A stretch of DNA of 64,000 nucleotides, taken from STF1-107 sp964457935. GTDB lineage: Bacteria > Bacillota > Clostridia > Christensenellales > UBA1242. The stretch lies in the NCBI GenBank assembly GCA_964457935.1, contig CAYWFC010000001.1:10631-74630 (forward strand), in the 5' to 3' direction. The stretch's first letter is position 1, and every line of letters begins with the position of its first letter. The notes under the pieces were generated by a model. It saw nothing but the letters and a program-made list of their open reading frames with translations. It was not told the origin of the DNA and ran no database searches. Of this stretch, positions 6,952-17,031 are shown one piece after another. The position numbers were made by a program, and so were the translations under genes.

Positions 6952-8549
6952 AAATCTTGACTTATGTGGGATTGCATTTCAAACTATCGTTTAGACGCGA
7001 TTCCAGTGCGGACAAAAAGGGCAATATATTGTCATTCATCACCACCGTACTCACCTTGGGAGTGGTGCTACTGATAGCGAAGTATCTCTTCGACATCATA
7101 CACACGCATATATCTGCTGACATCTCAGCACAGCAATTCTCTACCTTGCTATTCACTATCATCGAGGTGATGCTGGTGGTGATGGGTGTGTCGCTGGAGA
7201 TCAAATTTTTCCTAAAGCCCAGCGACCTAAACATCACAGCGAGATTTCCGATGAGTACTGTGAGTGTATTCGTGGCGCAATTAATAGTGGTATACATATA
7301 TATGCTGGGCGTAGCATTGCTGAGCACTGTGCCTACTATGCTGGTATTCGGCTGGTCGTGGGGAGCGCTGTCGGCGGGCTTCGTGGCTAGGCTGGCACTG
7401 GCAGTGGTATTCGCACCGCTCGTGCCGTTCGCAGTGGCGACTGTGCTAGTAGTGCCTACTCTGTACATACTCACTTTGCTCGAAAATCACAATATCATCA
7501 AACTCATCATATTCATACTGCTACTGACTGTGGCGTTCGTGGCGTATAATTATATATTGAATTTCCTAGCGGAATACTACATACACAACACTCTAAACGT
7601 GGACACCAAGGTGTACGTGACTAGATTCATAGTGGCGCTAAACACTAAATGGAACGCTGTCATGTGGCTAAACAATATATTTTACTGCACCAGCCTAGTG
7701 AAGAGTATAGCACTACTAGTGGCTTTGACTGTAGTCATAGGTGGCATAGGGCTACTGATAGCGCGACCTGTGTACACTCGCGTCAGGCGCAATGTGCTCG
7801 AGGGCAATGTGGGCATTTTCTCCAAAAAGAGCGCCCTGACGTCTGACAAGCCTACTATGGCGATATTCAAGAAAGAGTGCAAGGACATCATCCGCACTCA
7901 GACATATGCGTACTTTTATCTAGGCATATCCATCATCACCCCTGTCATGGTGTTTTTGACCAGCAAACTGGTGAAGAAAGTCGGTCAGGCGCAGATGGGT
8001 GGGGACATCGCCTTTGGGGTGTCTATACTAGTAGTGTTCGTATTTATGATACTGATAAACTCATTCTCAGCCAGCGCAGTCAGCCGAGAAGGCAAGCAGT
8101 TTTACATCACCAAGATAATACCAGTGGACTACAGAGTGCAATTACTCGCCAAAGGGGTGCTAAATCTCTTCGTGGCGCTAGGCGCACTGCTCATCAGTGT
8201 GATCATACTATGTAGTATGCGCTTCGTCACCATTACCCAAGGTGCTATCATACTAGCACTGTCGCTAGCATTCGCTGTGGGCGTGATACTGAATGGGCTC
8301 AATCTCAATGTGCGACATCCTTACGTCAAGGCGGGCGCCAATGCAGACAATCAGACCAATTCGACCATATTGATAGTCATCGGCTTGGTCATATGCGCGC
8401 TAGAAGGGGTCATCGCTATAGTATTCCCGTTCTTTTTCACACAGACTTATCTATACCTGACGCTGGGAGTGATCACTGCAGTATATATGGCTGTCAATGT
8501 GCTGATATTCGCGCTGACCGCTCACAAAAAATACGCAAAGATAGAATAG
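6948..8549 (+). CDS. ABC transporter permease
   Basis: A 533-residue polytopic membrane protein with about twelve hydrophobic segments in two halves, separated by a hydrophilic stretch around residues 265-310. It overlaps the ATPase gene by four bases, so the two are translationally coupled partners. The second half holds SFSASAVSREGKQFYITK, the charged loop typical of large ABC-2-like permeases in Firmicutes. Substrate unknown. Ten bases separate its stop from the giant surface-protein gene. Confidence 0.85.
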   Translation: MKILTYVGLHFKLSFRRDSSADKKGNILSFITTVLTLGVVLLIAKYLFDIIHTHISADISAQQFSTLLFTIIEVMLVVMGVSLEIKFFLKPSDLNITARFPMSTVSVFVAQLIVVYIYMLGVALLSTVPTMLVFGWSWGALSAGFVARLALAVVFAPLVPFAVATVLVVPTLYILTLLENHNIIKLIIFILLLTVAFVAYNYILNFLAEYYIHNTLNVDTKVYVTRFIVALNTKWNAVMWLNNIFYCTSLVKSIALLVALTVVIGGIGLLIARPVYTRVRRNVLEGNVGIFSKKSALTSDKPTMAIFKKECKDIIRTQTYAYFYLGISIITPVMVFLTSKLVKKVGQAQMGGDIAFGVSILVVFVFMILINSFSASAVSREGKQFYITKIIPVDYRVQLLAKGVLNLFVALGALLISVIILCSMRFVTITQGAIILALSLAFAVGVILNGLNLNVRHPYVKAGANADNQTNSTILIVIGLVICALEGVIAIVFPFFFTQTYLYLTLGVITAVYMAVNVLIFALTAHKKYAKIE

Positions 8550-8559
8550 GAGGCATACA

Positions 8560-11500
8560 ATGAAGAAAACAATGATATTCGCTATCATACTTATGCCGTT
8601 GATAGTGTTAGCAATGCTGTTTGTCGGTGGGACTATAGTGTATAGGTCCACATATTTGTATGTCGAATACATAGAATTCGTGACCAACGAAATAGTGCTA
8701 GACAAGTCCACCTCTGACGACGTGACTGCTAATCTACAAGTCAATGTGTACCCCAAACTAGCCAACAACAAATCGGTAGAATTTCGCAGTGCGAATGAGT
8801 CAGTGGCTGTGGTGGACAGCCAAGGCAGGGTGACCAGTGTAGACTTTGGCACGACGTACATATATGCTACCAGCAAAGAAAATTCTACCAAGACCGCCAC
8901 GTGCAAGGTCACTGTCACTAGCGACAGAGTGCACAGAGTGTGGGTGGACAATGAAGTGGGCCTGATGTACAAGGACGACAGAGTGCAGTTGAGCACGCAG
9001 TATGCACCATTTGAGGCGCAGAATGCTAGTTTCGTATATACTTCGTCCAATCCTAGCGTGCTGTCTGTGTCGGCAGGTGGAGAATTGCGCGCCAAAGGGC
9101 GTGGCACAGCCACTATCACCGTCGCTGTGGAAAACGACAGTACTGTGAAGTATCAGTTTGACGTAGAAGTCAAACTACACATAGAAGACATCAGCACAGA
9201 CACTACACCAGTGGTGTCTAGCAAGAAAACATTTAATTTCCCGAGCATTACTTTCGTGCCGGCAGGGGCGGATGAGCGCATCACTTATACGTGCGACCGA
9301 CCTGACATCGCGACAGTGAATGACGCTGGCCAGATAGTATTTAGTCGCGCAGGGACTGTGGTCATCAGCGCGCAGGCTGAGGGATTTGACAAAATATTGA
9401 CCAAGACATACACTTCGACATTCGGATATGTCAGCAGTGTGTCTTTTAGTACGAAAAACGCGCACACCTTCGACTACGAGGACTACCTGACTGGGTATTT
9501 GCCACTAGAGTGGAGTTATGCACCTAGCGACGCGGACAGGAGCAGTATATCTGTGTCATCGAGCGACGAGGCGGTGCTGACTGTCGAGGACGGCAAGGTC
9601 AAAGTAGTAGGTGGCGGGTCGGCTATAGTCACTCTGACTGCTGACTCTGGCAAGGGCACGCTGACGGCGGAGTGGTTCGTAGATATCCGCAGAAAAGCGC
9701 AGAGCGTGGCGTTCGGTGTGGCGGATTTTGGCTACACATCACTCAGGACGGTGGATTTGGGTGTGGTATACGCGCCTAGTGACGCGACAGAGACTGTGAA
9801 GTACTCTGTGTCTGACAGCACAGTAGCCAGCGTATCTGAAGGGGTGCTGACATTCACTATCAAGACATTAAACAACAAATACGGCAAAGTCAAAGTCACT
9901 GCCTACACTGACAGTGGGGTGTCCAACACTATCACTATGGTGTACATAGACGCCAGCATACCTAGAGTGACGCTGGGAGACGCGACTACACTAGAGTATA
10001 CTTTGCCTGCGAGCAATAGACCAGCGTACAGTTTCGCTATCATAGCGGACAGCGATGTGGACTTTGCCATAGAGGACGGCGCTAGTGTGACGCTAAATGG
10101 TGCCATAGTGACCTTGGCAGACAAGGGCACGACCCGACTGGGAGTATATCTAGACGGCGCTAGCACCACTGACAGATATCTGGACATAAATGTACGCAGA
10201 AATGTAGAGAAGATAAACAACATATCTCTGTCTGCCATTGTGGACGACGAGATAGTGCACACATATAGCCAAAATGACGAGATTTATTCGGCGAGCGACA
10301 CTTATCGCATAGGGTATACGCTATATCCAGCGCATACTACTCGCACCACTGCTGACATTAGTCTAGGCGACACCGATGTGGCTGTACTAGACGGAGATGT
10401 AGTGCGTTTCTCGCGTGCTGGAGTGGTCACAGTGCATTTGTCCGCTGACGGTGTGACTGAGACTGTGCGCATAGAGAGTACTGGCGGACATCCTGACAGT
10501 CAGACTGCTGTCACTAGTCATGTGGCTGTGCGCGCGGGAGAGAGTTTTAGCATTTGGGACGAGATAAATATCTCTCCGCTATACGCGAAGCGCGAATACA
10601 TCACTTACACGCACACTGGTGACGCAGTGTCTATCTCAGACGGGGTAGTGACTGGCGAATGCGGTGGCAATGCAGTCATCACTGTATCTATCGCGACCAG
10701 TGCTAGCGTACTCACTCAGACTATGACAGTAGCAGTGAGCGAGAGTGCTACTGACGTGCAGGTGGTAGGAGAGCAATACATATATACAGAAGAGGCTATA
10801 GTAGATTTGGCAGGGAAATTCGCTGTACTGCCTGCTACTGCCAATGTGGACAATATTTACACGCTCAGCACGAGCGACACCAGCATAGCGCGCATATCTG
10901 GAGAAAAGTTAGAGTTTGTCTCCAGCGGACGCGTAATAGTGAGTGCTACGCTAGGCGATGTCGCAGTGGCGCGCATTACGGTAGAATATACTGGTGACAA
11001 AGCGGTGGATGAACCTAAGGTTAGCGATATTATTTTCTCTGCTACAGCGCCGAGTGATGATTACATCACAGCGCAAGAGCGCATATCTATAACGCAAATG
11101 TATGGTCCTACAGTAGTCCTGACATCAGAAGAGACGGAAGGAGAGACTTTTGCTATAGAATATAGCGTACAGTCAGACATAGCGCACATTGACGACGGCG
11201 TGCTGGTATTCACTGCACCGGGTGTGGTGACTATCACATTTAGCGCTGGCAGTGTGACCAAGACTAAGACGCTAGAGAGCACATATGGCTACATCAAGAC
11301 TTTGACCATTCGCGAACAGTATGTCGGCGACATAGTGTGCCAATACTCTGACGGCGAGTACACCATGCCTAGTGATTATTTCATCGCCGTACCTAGTGAT
11401 TATTACAAGGCTGGCGTGACGTATACTTCTAGTGACAACGCTGTATTCACTGTAGCAGGCGACACGCTGACATTCGTGGGCGGTGGCAGTGCTACACTCG

Positions 11501-14500
11501 GGCTAGAGTATGTATCCACGACAGGCGAGCAGGTCATCCCTGTGGGAGTGCACATTTTGCACCGCGCCAAAGGTATCAATGTATATGAAGGCGACATTTT
11601 GACCGGATATGTGGTGGAAAATCTATCTGCCGGTAGCACATTGGCACTGAGATATGAGTGCGTGCCTACCATAGACGGAGTGGCGCTGTCTGGGTACAGT
11701 ATGACTTTCGCCACAGACAATGCCAGCGTAGCCACAGTGGCCAGCGACGGCGTCATCACTATCCGAGGCAACGGCACAGCCGTCATCACTGTGACTGTGA
11801 CCAACGATTACGACAGCGCGGTAGACGCGACTGCCAGCGTGACTATACGCAATGACACGAGATACAATATCCTCACTGTGTCTGCAGGGTCGACAGGGAC
11901 AGACTACGTCATAGACATAGCAGACGGCAGAGTGCCTATAGTGTACCCAATATTCAACGCAATGGTGTCTGAGTTTGGCATCACAGGCAATGGAGACAGT
12001 GTGGGAGTGGCAAACGACGGCGTGCTCACAGTGAATGCAGGTGGCACTACCACTGTGGCAGTGACTGCGGACGAGGCCACTACTTTGACTGTGTATGTAT
12101 ACAAAGAGGCAAATATCACCTTACCTACAGCGCTAGCCAATGCAAGTGCGAACGGCACTACCATAGTGACGGCGCAGACGGCGTACAGCATAGGTGCGAC
12201 ATTCGGGCCTAGCGATGCTTTGGATAGGAAAACAGTCGTCTACGAGAGTAGTGATGATAGTATAGCGACTGTGGCTGACGGTGTGATAACATTCACCAAG
12301 GCGCAAGCAGTAGAAATCACTGTACGCATAATGTACAACGGCACTAGCGAGACGTATCAGAAATTCAAGATACGTAGCACACTCGGCAAGGCAGAGAGTT
12401 TCGAGATAGACTACACCGCGTGGGAGATGCTGGTGGGCGAGACTAAGACATTCTATATCAGCAATGTCCTGCCTATCGACTTTAGCGGTACATTGACCGC
12501 GACCACCACCAATGCTGACGCGCACACGCTGACTATCAGCGGTAGGACGCTCACTGTGGCAGGCACGAAGGGTGGCTCTGGCGTCGTCACTGTGAAATTC
12601 ATCGGCAGTGACACCCACATAGATATATCTGTGGATGTGGTGCAACTGACTGAGAGCATTGGCTTTAGATACAACGACACTGCTGTCACCAGCGTGACTA
12701 CATTCTCCAATACTGTCACATTGACAGCGAGTGTATCGCCTACTGACGCGACGGACAAAGGAGTGACTTGGTCTGTCGTGAACGGTCCAGCCAGCGTGTC
12801 CAATGGCACAGTGGTGTTCTCAGACTACGGCACAGCGACAGTGTGCGCGAGAGCGTGCGATTACGACCGTAGCGGTACAGAGAGCACTATAGTCATCAAA
12901 TATATCAAAGACATAGACGGCTTCGACCTGATATACAATACCCACACTCTCGACAACGAGCAGACGGTGTATGTGGAGTGGAGTGTGAAGAAAGTCGAGC
13001 TGAGCATAGCCATACAGCCTAGCGATTTGGCAGGCAGTGTGTATTATGAGTACTTCACCGCCACTGCCACCGATGGCGCGACGGCAATCATAGACACTGA
13101 CGACGGATACATCAATGTCAAGATACCTGCTGACGCCTCTGCTACATTTAGCACTACTGTGACAGTGAATTATAGAGGCAAATATGTCAAGACTGTGACT
13201 ATTTTCCGCGACGGCATCAGTAGTGTGGAATTCATCGACCACGACGACACTCTGGACCTAGAGTGCGGACTACAGCGCGTGCGCGTGACTGGCAATAAGT
13301 CGTATTACGACGGCGCAGTGCAGAATTATTATCGTATGCCTGTGGCTGTCAGCCCAGCGAGCGCTGATACCAGCAATATAGTGTGGACAGTGAGCAATGG
13401 CAATGTCACTTATGACCAGACTCTAGTCACTATAGACGGTGTGACTTATGTATATCTGTACTTCAATGCTATCACTGGCAGTAGTGTGGCTGAAGTGTAC
13501 GCTGACAATTTCTCTGCTGGCACTGTAGTGGTGTCTGCCATGAATAAACTGGGCAGGACACTGGATACATATACATTCCACATCGTGAATGCAGTCAATG
13601 TCTGGGACGAGGCAGGATTTATAAACGGTGGCAACTACGTGGTACTCCAAAAGAGCCTCGGCCACGACGACCAGGCAGAGCAGATAGCACTAGGCACATA
13701 CGCACGACTGGATAGTTATTCCGCCAAGAACACTATCTACGGCAACGGACATCTGATAAATTACGCTGCTAGAAACAACGACTCATCTGCTATCAAATCG
13801 GGCGGTGTGGGCTCTAGCAAGTGGGCTTACATATACGTCAGCCTGACCAATGCTATCAATCTAGAGATACAGGGTGGCAACTACGACGAGAGCAGAGATA
13901 GTTATTTAGTCGAGATACCTGACCCGCAGAGAATAGCGTATTGCACTCTATACAATATGTATAGAGCAGTAGAGGCTGGTGGCGGTACTACTGCTAGCCC
14001 TACTACTATCAATATCAAAAACTCTATGTTTAGGACTTTTGCACACTCTACTATCAATCTGTCCAATGAAGGATGCAGAGTGGTCAACCTGACCAATGTC
14101 ATAATGTTTGACGTCGGTCAGCGCGCCATAGAGAGCCAATCGGCGGATGACGTGATCAATATATCTGGCGTCTTCGATGTGTATAATTTCCAAAACACAG
14201 ATTCGTTCTCAAAAGCACTGGGCGGATATGAGTCCTACGCAGAGAAGATAATCGAAGAAGCAAATAATAACGATATGGGCGTCACAGCACTAGGCGAGAC
14301 TTGGGCGAATGTGGTCATCATAGCGACCAAACAAACAGACGTCGACTCTGCTAAGACCAAAGTGTATTACGACGGCGTGGAGAATGGCGTGCCTGGCGTG
14401 ACGAAACTAACTGTGGTGGCAAAAATTGGCTTTGGATTGACTTCTCTCACCAAGAAAGAATACGCCATCTGGGCGACTAAAAAAGACAATACTGACATCA

Positions 14501-14604
14501 CTTGGGCGCACGAGTTCGTCGAAGATTCATCCACTTCGGCAGGCTACCGCCTCAATGAGACCTATATGATCAGTACCATATCTAAACTAAAAAGAGCGGT
14601 GTAA
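8560..14604 (+). CDS. Giant membrane-anchored protein with many BIG2-type Ig-like domains (2014 aa)
   Basis: An N-terminal hydrophobic segment (about residues 5-27) serves as signal or anchor, so the bulk should be extracellular. About 1650 residues then consist of repeated bacterial Ig-like (BIG2) units recognisable by ESVAVVDSQGRVT-, PSVLSVSAGGEL- and DDSIATVADGVITF-type strands, each ending in a VTV-like strand. From about residue 1680 the sequence changes to a right-handed beta-helix-like region (NTIYGNGHLINYAARN, INIKNSMFRTFA). No LPXTG, C-terminal membrane helix or catalytic motif is seen. AGGAGG precedes the ATG. It is third in the ABC operon and ends at a terminator; adhesion or scaffolding is inferred. 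Confidence 0.9.
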   Translation: MKKTMIFAIILMPLIVLAMLFVGGTIVYRSTYLYVEYIEFVTNEIVLDKSTSDDVTANLQVNVYPKLANNKSVEFRSANESVAVVDSQGRVTSVDFGTTYIYATSKENSTKTATCKVTVTSDRVHRVWVDNEVGLMYKDDRVQLSTQYAPFEAQNASFVYTSSNPSVLSVSAGGELRAKGRGTATITVAVENDSTVKYQFDVEVKLHIEDISTDTTPVVSSKKTFNFPSITFVPAGADERITYTCDRPDIATVNDAGQIVFSRAGTVVISAQAEGFDKILTKTYTSTFGYVSSVSFSTKNAHTFDYEDYLTGYLPLEWSYAPSDADRSSISVSSSDEAVLTVEDGKVKVVGGGSAIVTLTADSGKGTLTAEWFVDIRRKAQSVAFGVADFGYTSLRTVDLGVVYAPSDATETVKYSVSDSTVASVSEGVLTFTIKTLNNKYGKVKVTAYTDSGVSNTITMVYIDASIPRVTLGDATTLEYTLPASNRPAYSFAIIADSDVDFAIEDGASVTLNGAIVTLADKGTTRLGVYLDGASTTDRYLDINVRRNVEKINNISLSAIVDDEIVHTYSQNDEIYSASDTYRIGYTLYPAHTTRTTADISLGDTDVAVLDGDVVRFSRAGVVTVHLSADGVTETVRIESTGGHPDSQTAVTSHVAVRAGESFSIWDEINISPLYAKREYITYTHTGDAVSISDGVVTGECGGNAVITVSIATSASVLTQTMTVAVSESATDVQVVGEQYIYTEEAIVDLAGKFAVLPATANVDNIYTLSTSDTSIARISGEKLEFVSSGRVIVSATLGDVAVARITVEYTGDKAVDEPKVSDIIFSATAPSDDYITAQERISITQMYGPTVVLTSEETEGETFAIEYSVQSDIAHIDDGVLVFTAPGVVTITFSAGSVTKTKTLESTYGYIKTLTIREQYVGDIVCQYSDGEYTMPSDYFIAVPSDYYKAGVTYTSSDNAVFTVAGDTLTFVGGGSATLGLEYVSTTGEQVIPVGVHILHRAKGINVYEGDILTGYVVENLSAGSTLALRYECVPTIDGVALSGYSMTFATDNASVATVASDGVITIRGNGTAVITVTVTNDYDSAVDATASVTIRNDTRYNILTVSAGSTGTDYVIDIADGRVPIVYPIFNAMVSEFGITGNGDSVGVANDGVLTVNAGGTTTVAVTADEATTLTVYVYKEANITLPTALANASANGTTIVTAQTAYSIGATFGPSDALDRKTVVYESSDDSIATVADGVITFTKAQAVEITVRIMYNGTSETYQKFKIRSTLGKAESFEIDYTAWEMLVGETKTFYISNVLPIDFSGTLTATTTNADAHTLTISGRTLTVAGTKGGSGVVTVKFIGSDTHIDISVDVVQLTESIGFRYNDTAVTSVTTFSNTVTLTASVSPTDATDKGVTWSVVNGPASVSNGTVVFSDYGTATVCARACDYDRSGTESTIVIKYIKDIDGFDLIYNTHTLDNEQTVYVEWSVKKVELSIAIQPSDLAGSVYYEYFTATATDGATAIIDTDDGYINVKIPADASATFSTTVTVNYRGKYVKTVTIFRDGISSVEFIDHDDTLDLECGLQRVRVTGNKSYYDGAVQNYYRMPVAVSPASADTSNIVWTVSNGNVTYDQTLVTIDGVTYVYLYFNAITGSSVAEVYADNFSAGTVVVSAMNKLGRTLDTYTFHIVNAVNVWDEAGFINGGNYVVLQKSLGHDDQAEQIALGTYARLDSYSAKNTIYGNGHLINYAARNNDSSAIKSGGVGSSKWAYIYVSLTNAINLEIQGGNYDESRDSYLVEIPDPQRIAYCTLYNMYRAVEAGGGTTASPTTINIKNSMFRTFAHSTINLSNEGCRVVNLTNVIMFDVGQRAIESQSADDVINISGVFDVYNFQNTDSFSKALGGYESYAEKIIEEANNNDMGVTALGETWANVVIIATKQTDVDSAKTKVYYDGVENGVPGVTKLTVVAKIGFGLTSLTKKEYAIWATKKDNTDITWAHEFVEDSSTSAGYRLNETYMISTISKLKRAV

Positions 14605-14644
14605 TAGAATAACTCCCTTAGCACCACCAAATAATAAAATATAT

Positions 14645-14689
14645 AAACAACCCCCATTTCGCATCGCAAAGTGGGGGTTGTTTTGTTTA
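14645..14689 (+). terminator. Terminator of the ABC/Ig operon; left 45-bp repeat of the island
   Basis: CAACCCCCATTT pairs with AAAGTGGGGGTTG around a small loop, followed by TTTTGTTT. The 45 bp at 14645-14689 recur at 17032-17076 with a single difference in the loop, so this terminator is also the left boundary of the three-gene AT-rich island. Confidence 0.92.
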
Positions 14690-14790
14690 GATACTATTTT
14701 TTATCACACCCTAGCAACGGACATTGAATTATTGCAAAATACAACTTTTTCAAATTTAATTATAAAAACACAAATGAATGGCAGTGAATA

Positions 14791-14820
14791 TTGACATTGT
14801 AACAAATTATATGTTATAGT
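14791..14820 (+). promoter_or_regulatory. Promoter of the three-gene island
   Basis: TTGACA at 14791-14796 and TATAGT at 14815-14820 are separated by 18 bases. Transcription would begin near 14827, giving a leader of about 150 nt. Confidence 0.7.
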
Positions 14821-14826
14821 CTAGTC

Positions 14827-14975
14827 AATGAGCAAATAACCAAATTGGCTTGCTATAATTATTAAATAAAAATCAACTATAATCTAACCTTTTATGTTAA
14901 GGTTGGTCAGTTATGTAAGTTAATCGCAATTATAGGTGATTAGCTTTTTTGTTGTAAAAAAATCAAGGAGGAAAA
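14827..14975 (+). promoter_or_regulatory. Structured 5' leader with a terminator-like hairpin
   Basis: Two hairpins can form before the first gene: AACCTT/AAGGTT (14886-14891 with 14899-14904), and AGTTAATC/GATTAGCT (14918-14925 with 14938-14945, one G-T pair), the latter followed at once by a T-run to 14950. AAGGAGGAAAA then precedes the ATG. The second hairpin looks like an attenuator. The leader matches no riboswitch class that I recognise. Confidence 0.45.
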
Positions 14976-15575
14976 ATGGAAAAATTTACAATAAAGGCAA
15001 ACAAATATTTAGATAGGGACATTTTGGGTTATTATAACTGCGAATATGTAGGCTATCACAAAAGTGGAAACCCAGACTTTATTAACCACTTAAAAAATAT
15101 GAACAAACAGCATAGCGAATTAGAACTGGTCAAAGATTTTATTGCTGTTTATGAAAAAGCAGTCAAAGACATTACGGAAATTACGCAAGGAAATACAGAT
15201 TTTATGGTGTGTGTTATTCCAAGGTCAAAAGCAGAAAATCATTACGCTGTGTGCCAATTAATGTTTAGGAAAGCAATTTCTAGCGCAGTAGACAATCTCG
15301 GGTTGGAAAATGGATCAGATATAATCAAAAGAATAAAAGATACAAAAACTACACATAATTGGAGATTGGAACACAATACAGGAGAAATGCCTTATCAAAA
15401 CATTACACTAGACACATGTGAAATTAAAAAAAATGCAATTAATGGCAAGAATATTATTTTAGTAGATGATGTTTATACTGCAAATGTTAATGTCGCTGAA
15501 GATTGCATTCAAACATTGTTGAATTTGGGCGCAAAAAATGTTATATTATATGTAATAGCAAAAACAAGAGAGTAA
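14976..15575 (+). CDS. Phosphoribosyltransferase-like protein (199 aa)
   Basis: The C-terminal third carries a PRPP-binding loop, NIILVDDVYTANVNVAED (about residues 154-171), in the place of the type I phosphoribosyltransferase motif, then LLNLGAKNVILYVIAKT, the usual following helix and strand. The motif departs from the common DDVxTTG (here DDVYTAN), so activity is uncertain. The N-terminal half has FMVCVIPRSKAEN, comparable to the IP(R)SK segment of ComF-like enzymes. A strong AAGGAGG precedes the ATG. The DprA-like gene begins two bases after its stop. Likely role: making or sensing a nucleotide-like molecule. Confidence 0.7.
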   Translation: MEKFTIKANKYLDRDILGYYNCEYVGYHKSGNPDFINHLKNMNKQHSELELVKDFIAVYEKAVKDITEITQGNTDFMVCVIPRSKAENHYAVCQLMFRKAISSAVDNLGLENGSDIIKRIKDTKTTHNWRLEHNTGEMPYQNITLDTCEIKKNAINGKNIILVDDVYTANVNVAEDCIQTLLNLGAKNVILYVIAKTRE

Positions 15576-15577
15576 AT

Positions 15578-16417
15578 ATGTCTTCGATATTGGCGTTAAA
15601 ATTGTATGAAATGAAAAGACATGGCACGATAAAGTCCAATGCTATGTTTTGGCGCGATTTTTTTGATAAAGAGATGATAAAGGCTCTTGATATTAATTTA
15701 GAGTCATTAAAAAAAGAACTCCTAGAAAAAAGTTTGAGTGTAGTTTGTGCTTTTGATGACAATTTTCCGAATATAAGCCAAAAGCTCAAACCCAGTGAAA
15801 GACCGTTTCTGTTTGTATACAAAGGTGATATAAATTTATTAAACGAAATAGATAATAATATTGCCGTAATCGGTGTTTTGACCCCGACTCAAGATATCGT
15901 GACGAGAGAACAAAAAATAGTAAAAGAATTAGTAGAAAATAATTTAACTGTAGTTAGCGGACTGGCAAAAGGTTGCGATACTATTGCCCATAAAGTTTGC
16001 ATAGACAATGGCGGAAGAACGATTGGCATTCTCCCTACATCTTTTGATAGTATATATCCAAAAGAGAACAAAAATCTGGTGGATGAAATAGTGAAAAATA
16101 ATGGGCTAGTGCTAACAGAATATGTCAGTGAAGCAAAAAACAGATTTGATAAAATTAAAAGATTTATTGACAGAGATCGACTGCAAGCAATGTTTGCAAA
16201 AGCTATAGTACTAGTAGCCAGTTTTGCGCAAGGAAATGGAGATAGCGGGTCTCGCCATGCGTTACAAAAAGCAAAAGAATATGGCAAAGCAAGATATGTC
16301 ATGTTTGACAAAAAAACGGACATCAATGCACCAATCTTCGAATTGAATAAACAGCAGATTTTGGACGGGGCTACTATTTTGACAAATGTGACAATAAAGG
16401 AATTGTATCTAAAATGA
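15578..16417 (+). CDS. DprA/SMF-like Rossmann protein (279 aa)
   Basis: Related to the DNA-processing protein DprA (SLOG-type Rossmann fold). Core motifs: VVSGLAKGCDTIAHK (about residues 125-139), GGRTIGILPTSFDSIYPKEN (about 146-165), NNGLVLTEY and a late GDSGSRHALQKAKEYGK. The N-terminal 90 residues resemble the extension before the DprA core. I place the start at ATG 15578 (MSSILALKLYEMKRHG), two bases after the previous stop; a longer frame from 15503 would overlap that gene by 73 bases. A cassette-borne DprA-like protein beside a phosphoribosyltransferase and a HAD protein suggests nucleotide-linked defence rather than natural transformation, which is an inference. Confidence 0.78.
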   Translation: MSSILALKLYEMKRHGTIKSNAMFWRDFFDKEMIKALDINLESLKKELLEKSLSVVCAFDDNFPNISQKLKPSERPFLFVYKGDINLLNEIDNNIAVIGVLTPTQDIVTREQKIVKELVENNLTVVSGLAKGCDTIAHKVCIDNGGRTIGILPTSFDSIYPKENKNLVDEIVKNNGLVLTEYVSEAKNRFDKIKRFIDRDRLQAMFAKAIVLVASFAQGNGDSGSRHALQKAKEYGKARYVMFDKKTDINAPIFELNKQQILDGATILTNVTIKELYLK

Positions 16418-16944
16418 TATACGTTGTTGATTTGGATGATACACTTGTTAATTCTACATTACTTAACAATGATTCTTATAATTTTGCACTTGAACAGTAT
16501 GGATTCGACAGAATAATAACTAATGAAAGAATTACGCGCCAAAAATTGGATTTTGTGGATAACTGCATCCTAAAAAAAATAGTACAATTAAAACAATATT
16601 ACTTTACACAAGAATGGCTACCTTGCAGAGTTGTGTTAAATAATATTCTTATGAAGCGACTACAAGTCAATAAAAGAGAAAATTGCTATCTATGGACTAA
16701 AGCAGACAAAGATAGAGCGTATAAAATAATTGATTATTGTAAATTAGATATGTTTTTTAATGATATCTTGTTTGATGATAAATTAAGTTTCTCTACATCA
16801 ATACCCAAACTAAAAAAATCGACTAATTCAAATCAGATAATAATCTATGAAAACGACAAAAGCTTTTTCTTTAATGAGAATTGTAAAATAGTAGATCATA
16901 TCAAAACTAATCTTTTTGACATCAATGCATATCTAATAGAATAA
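16414..16944 (+). CDS. HAD-superfamily hydrolase-like protein (176 aa)
   Basis: Begins MIYVVDLDDTLVNST, the DxDxT nucleophile motif of haloacid dehalogenase-like phosphatases (Asp6 and Asp8). A middle lysine/threonine segment (CYLWTKADKDRAYK) matches motif II/III positions, and IIIYENDKSFF occupies the region of the acidic motif IV. It overlaps the DprA-like gene by ATGA and is last in the cassette. A phosphatase acting on the phosphoribosyltransferase product would fit the neighbourhood, but no substrate can be read from sequence. Codons are strongly A/T-ending. Confidence 0.7.
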   Translation: MIYVVDLDDTLVNSTLLNNDSYNFALEQYGFDRIITNERITRQKLDFVDNCILKKIVQLKQYYFTQEWLPCRVVLNNILMKRLQVNKRENCYLWTKADKDRAYKIIDYCKLDMFFNDILFDDKLSFSTSIPKLKKSTNSNQIIIYENDKSFFFNENCKIVDHIKTNLFDINAYLIE

Positions 16945-17031
16945 TATTTCATATTGCACCATGAAAAACTCGCTATAAAACGGGTGAACCAAAAAATATT
17001 TTACTAAAAAATAATGTACAGTCAAATAGTG

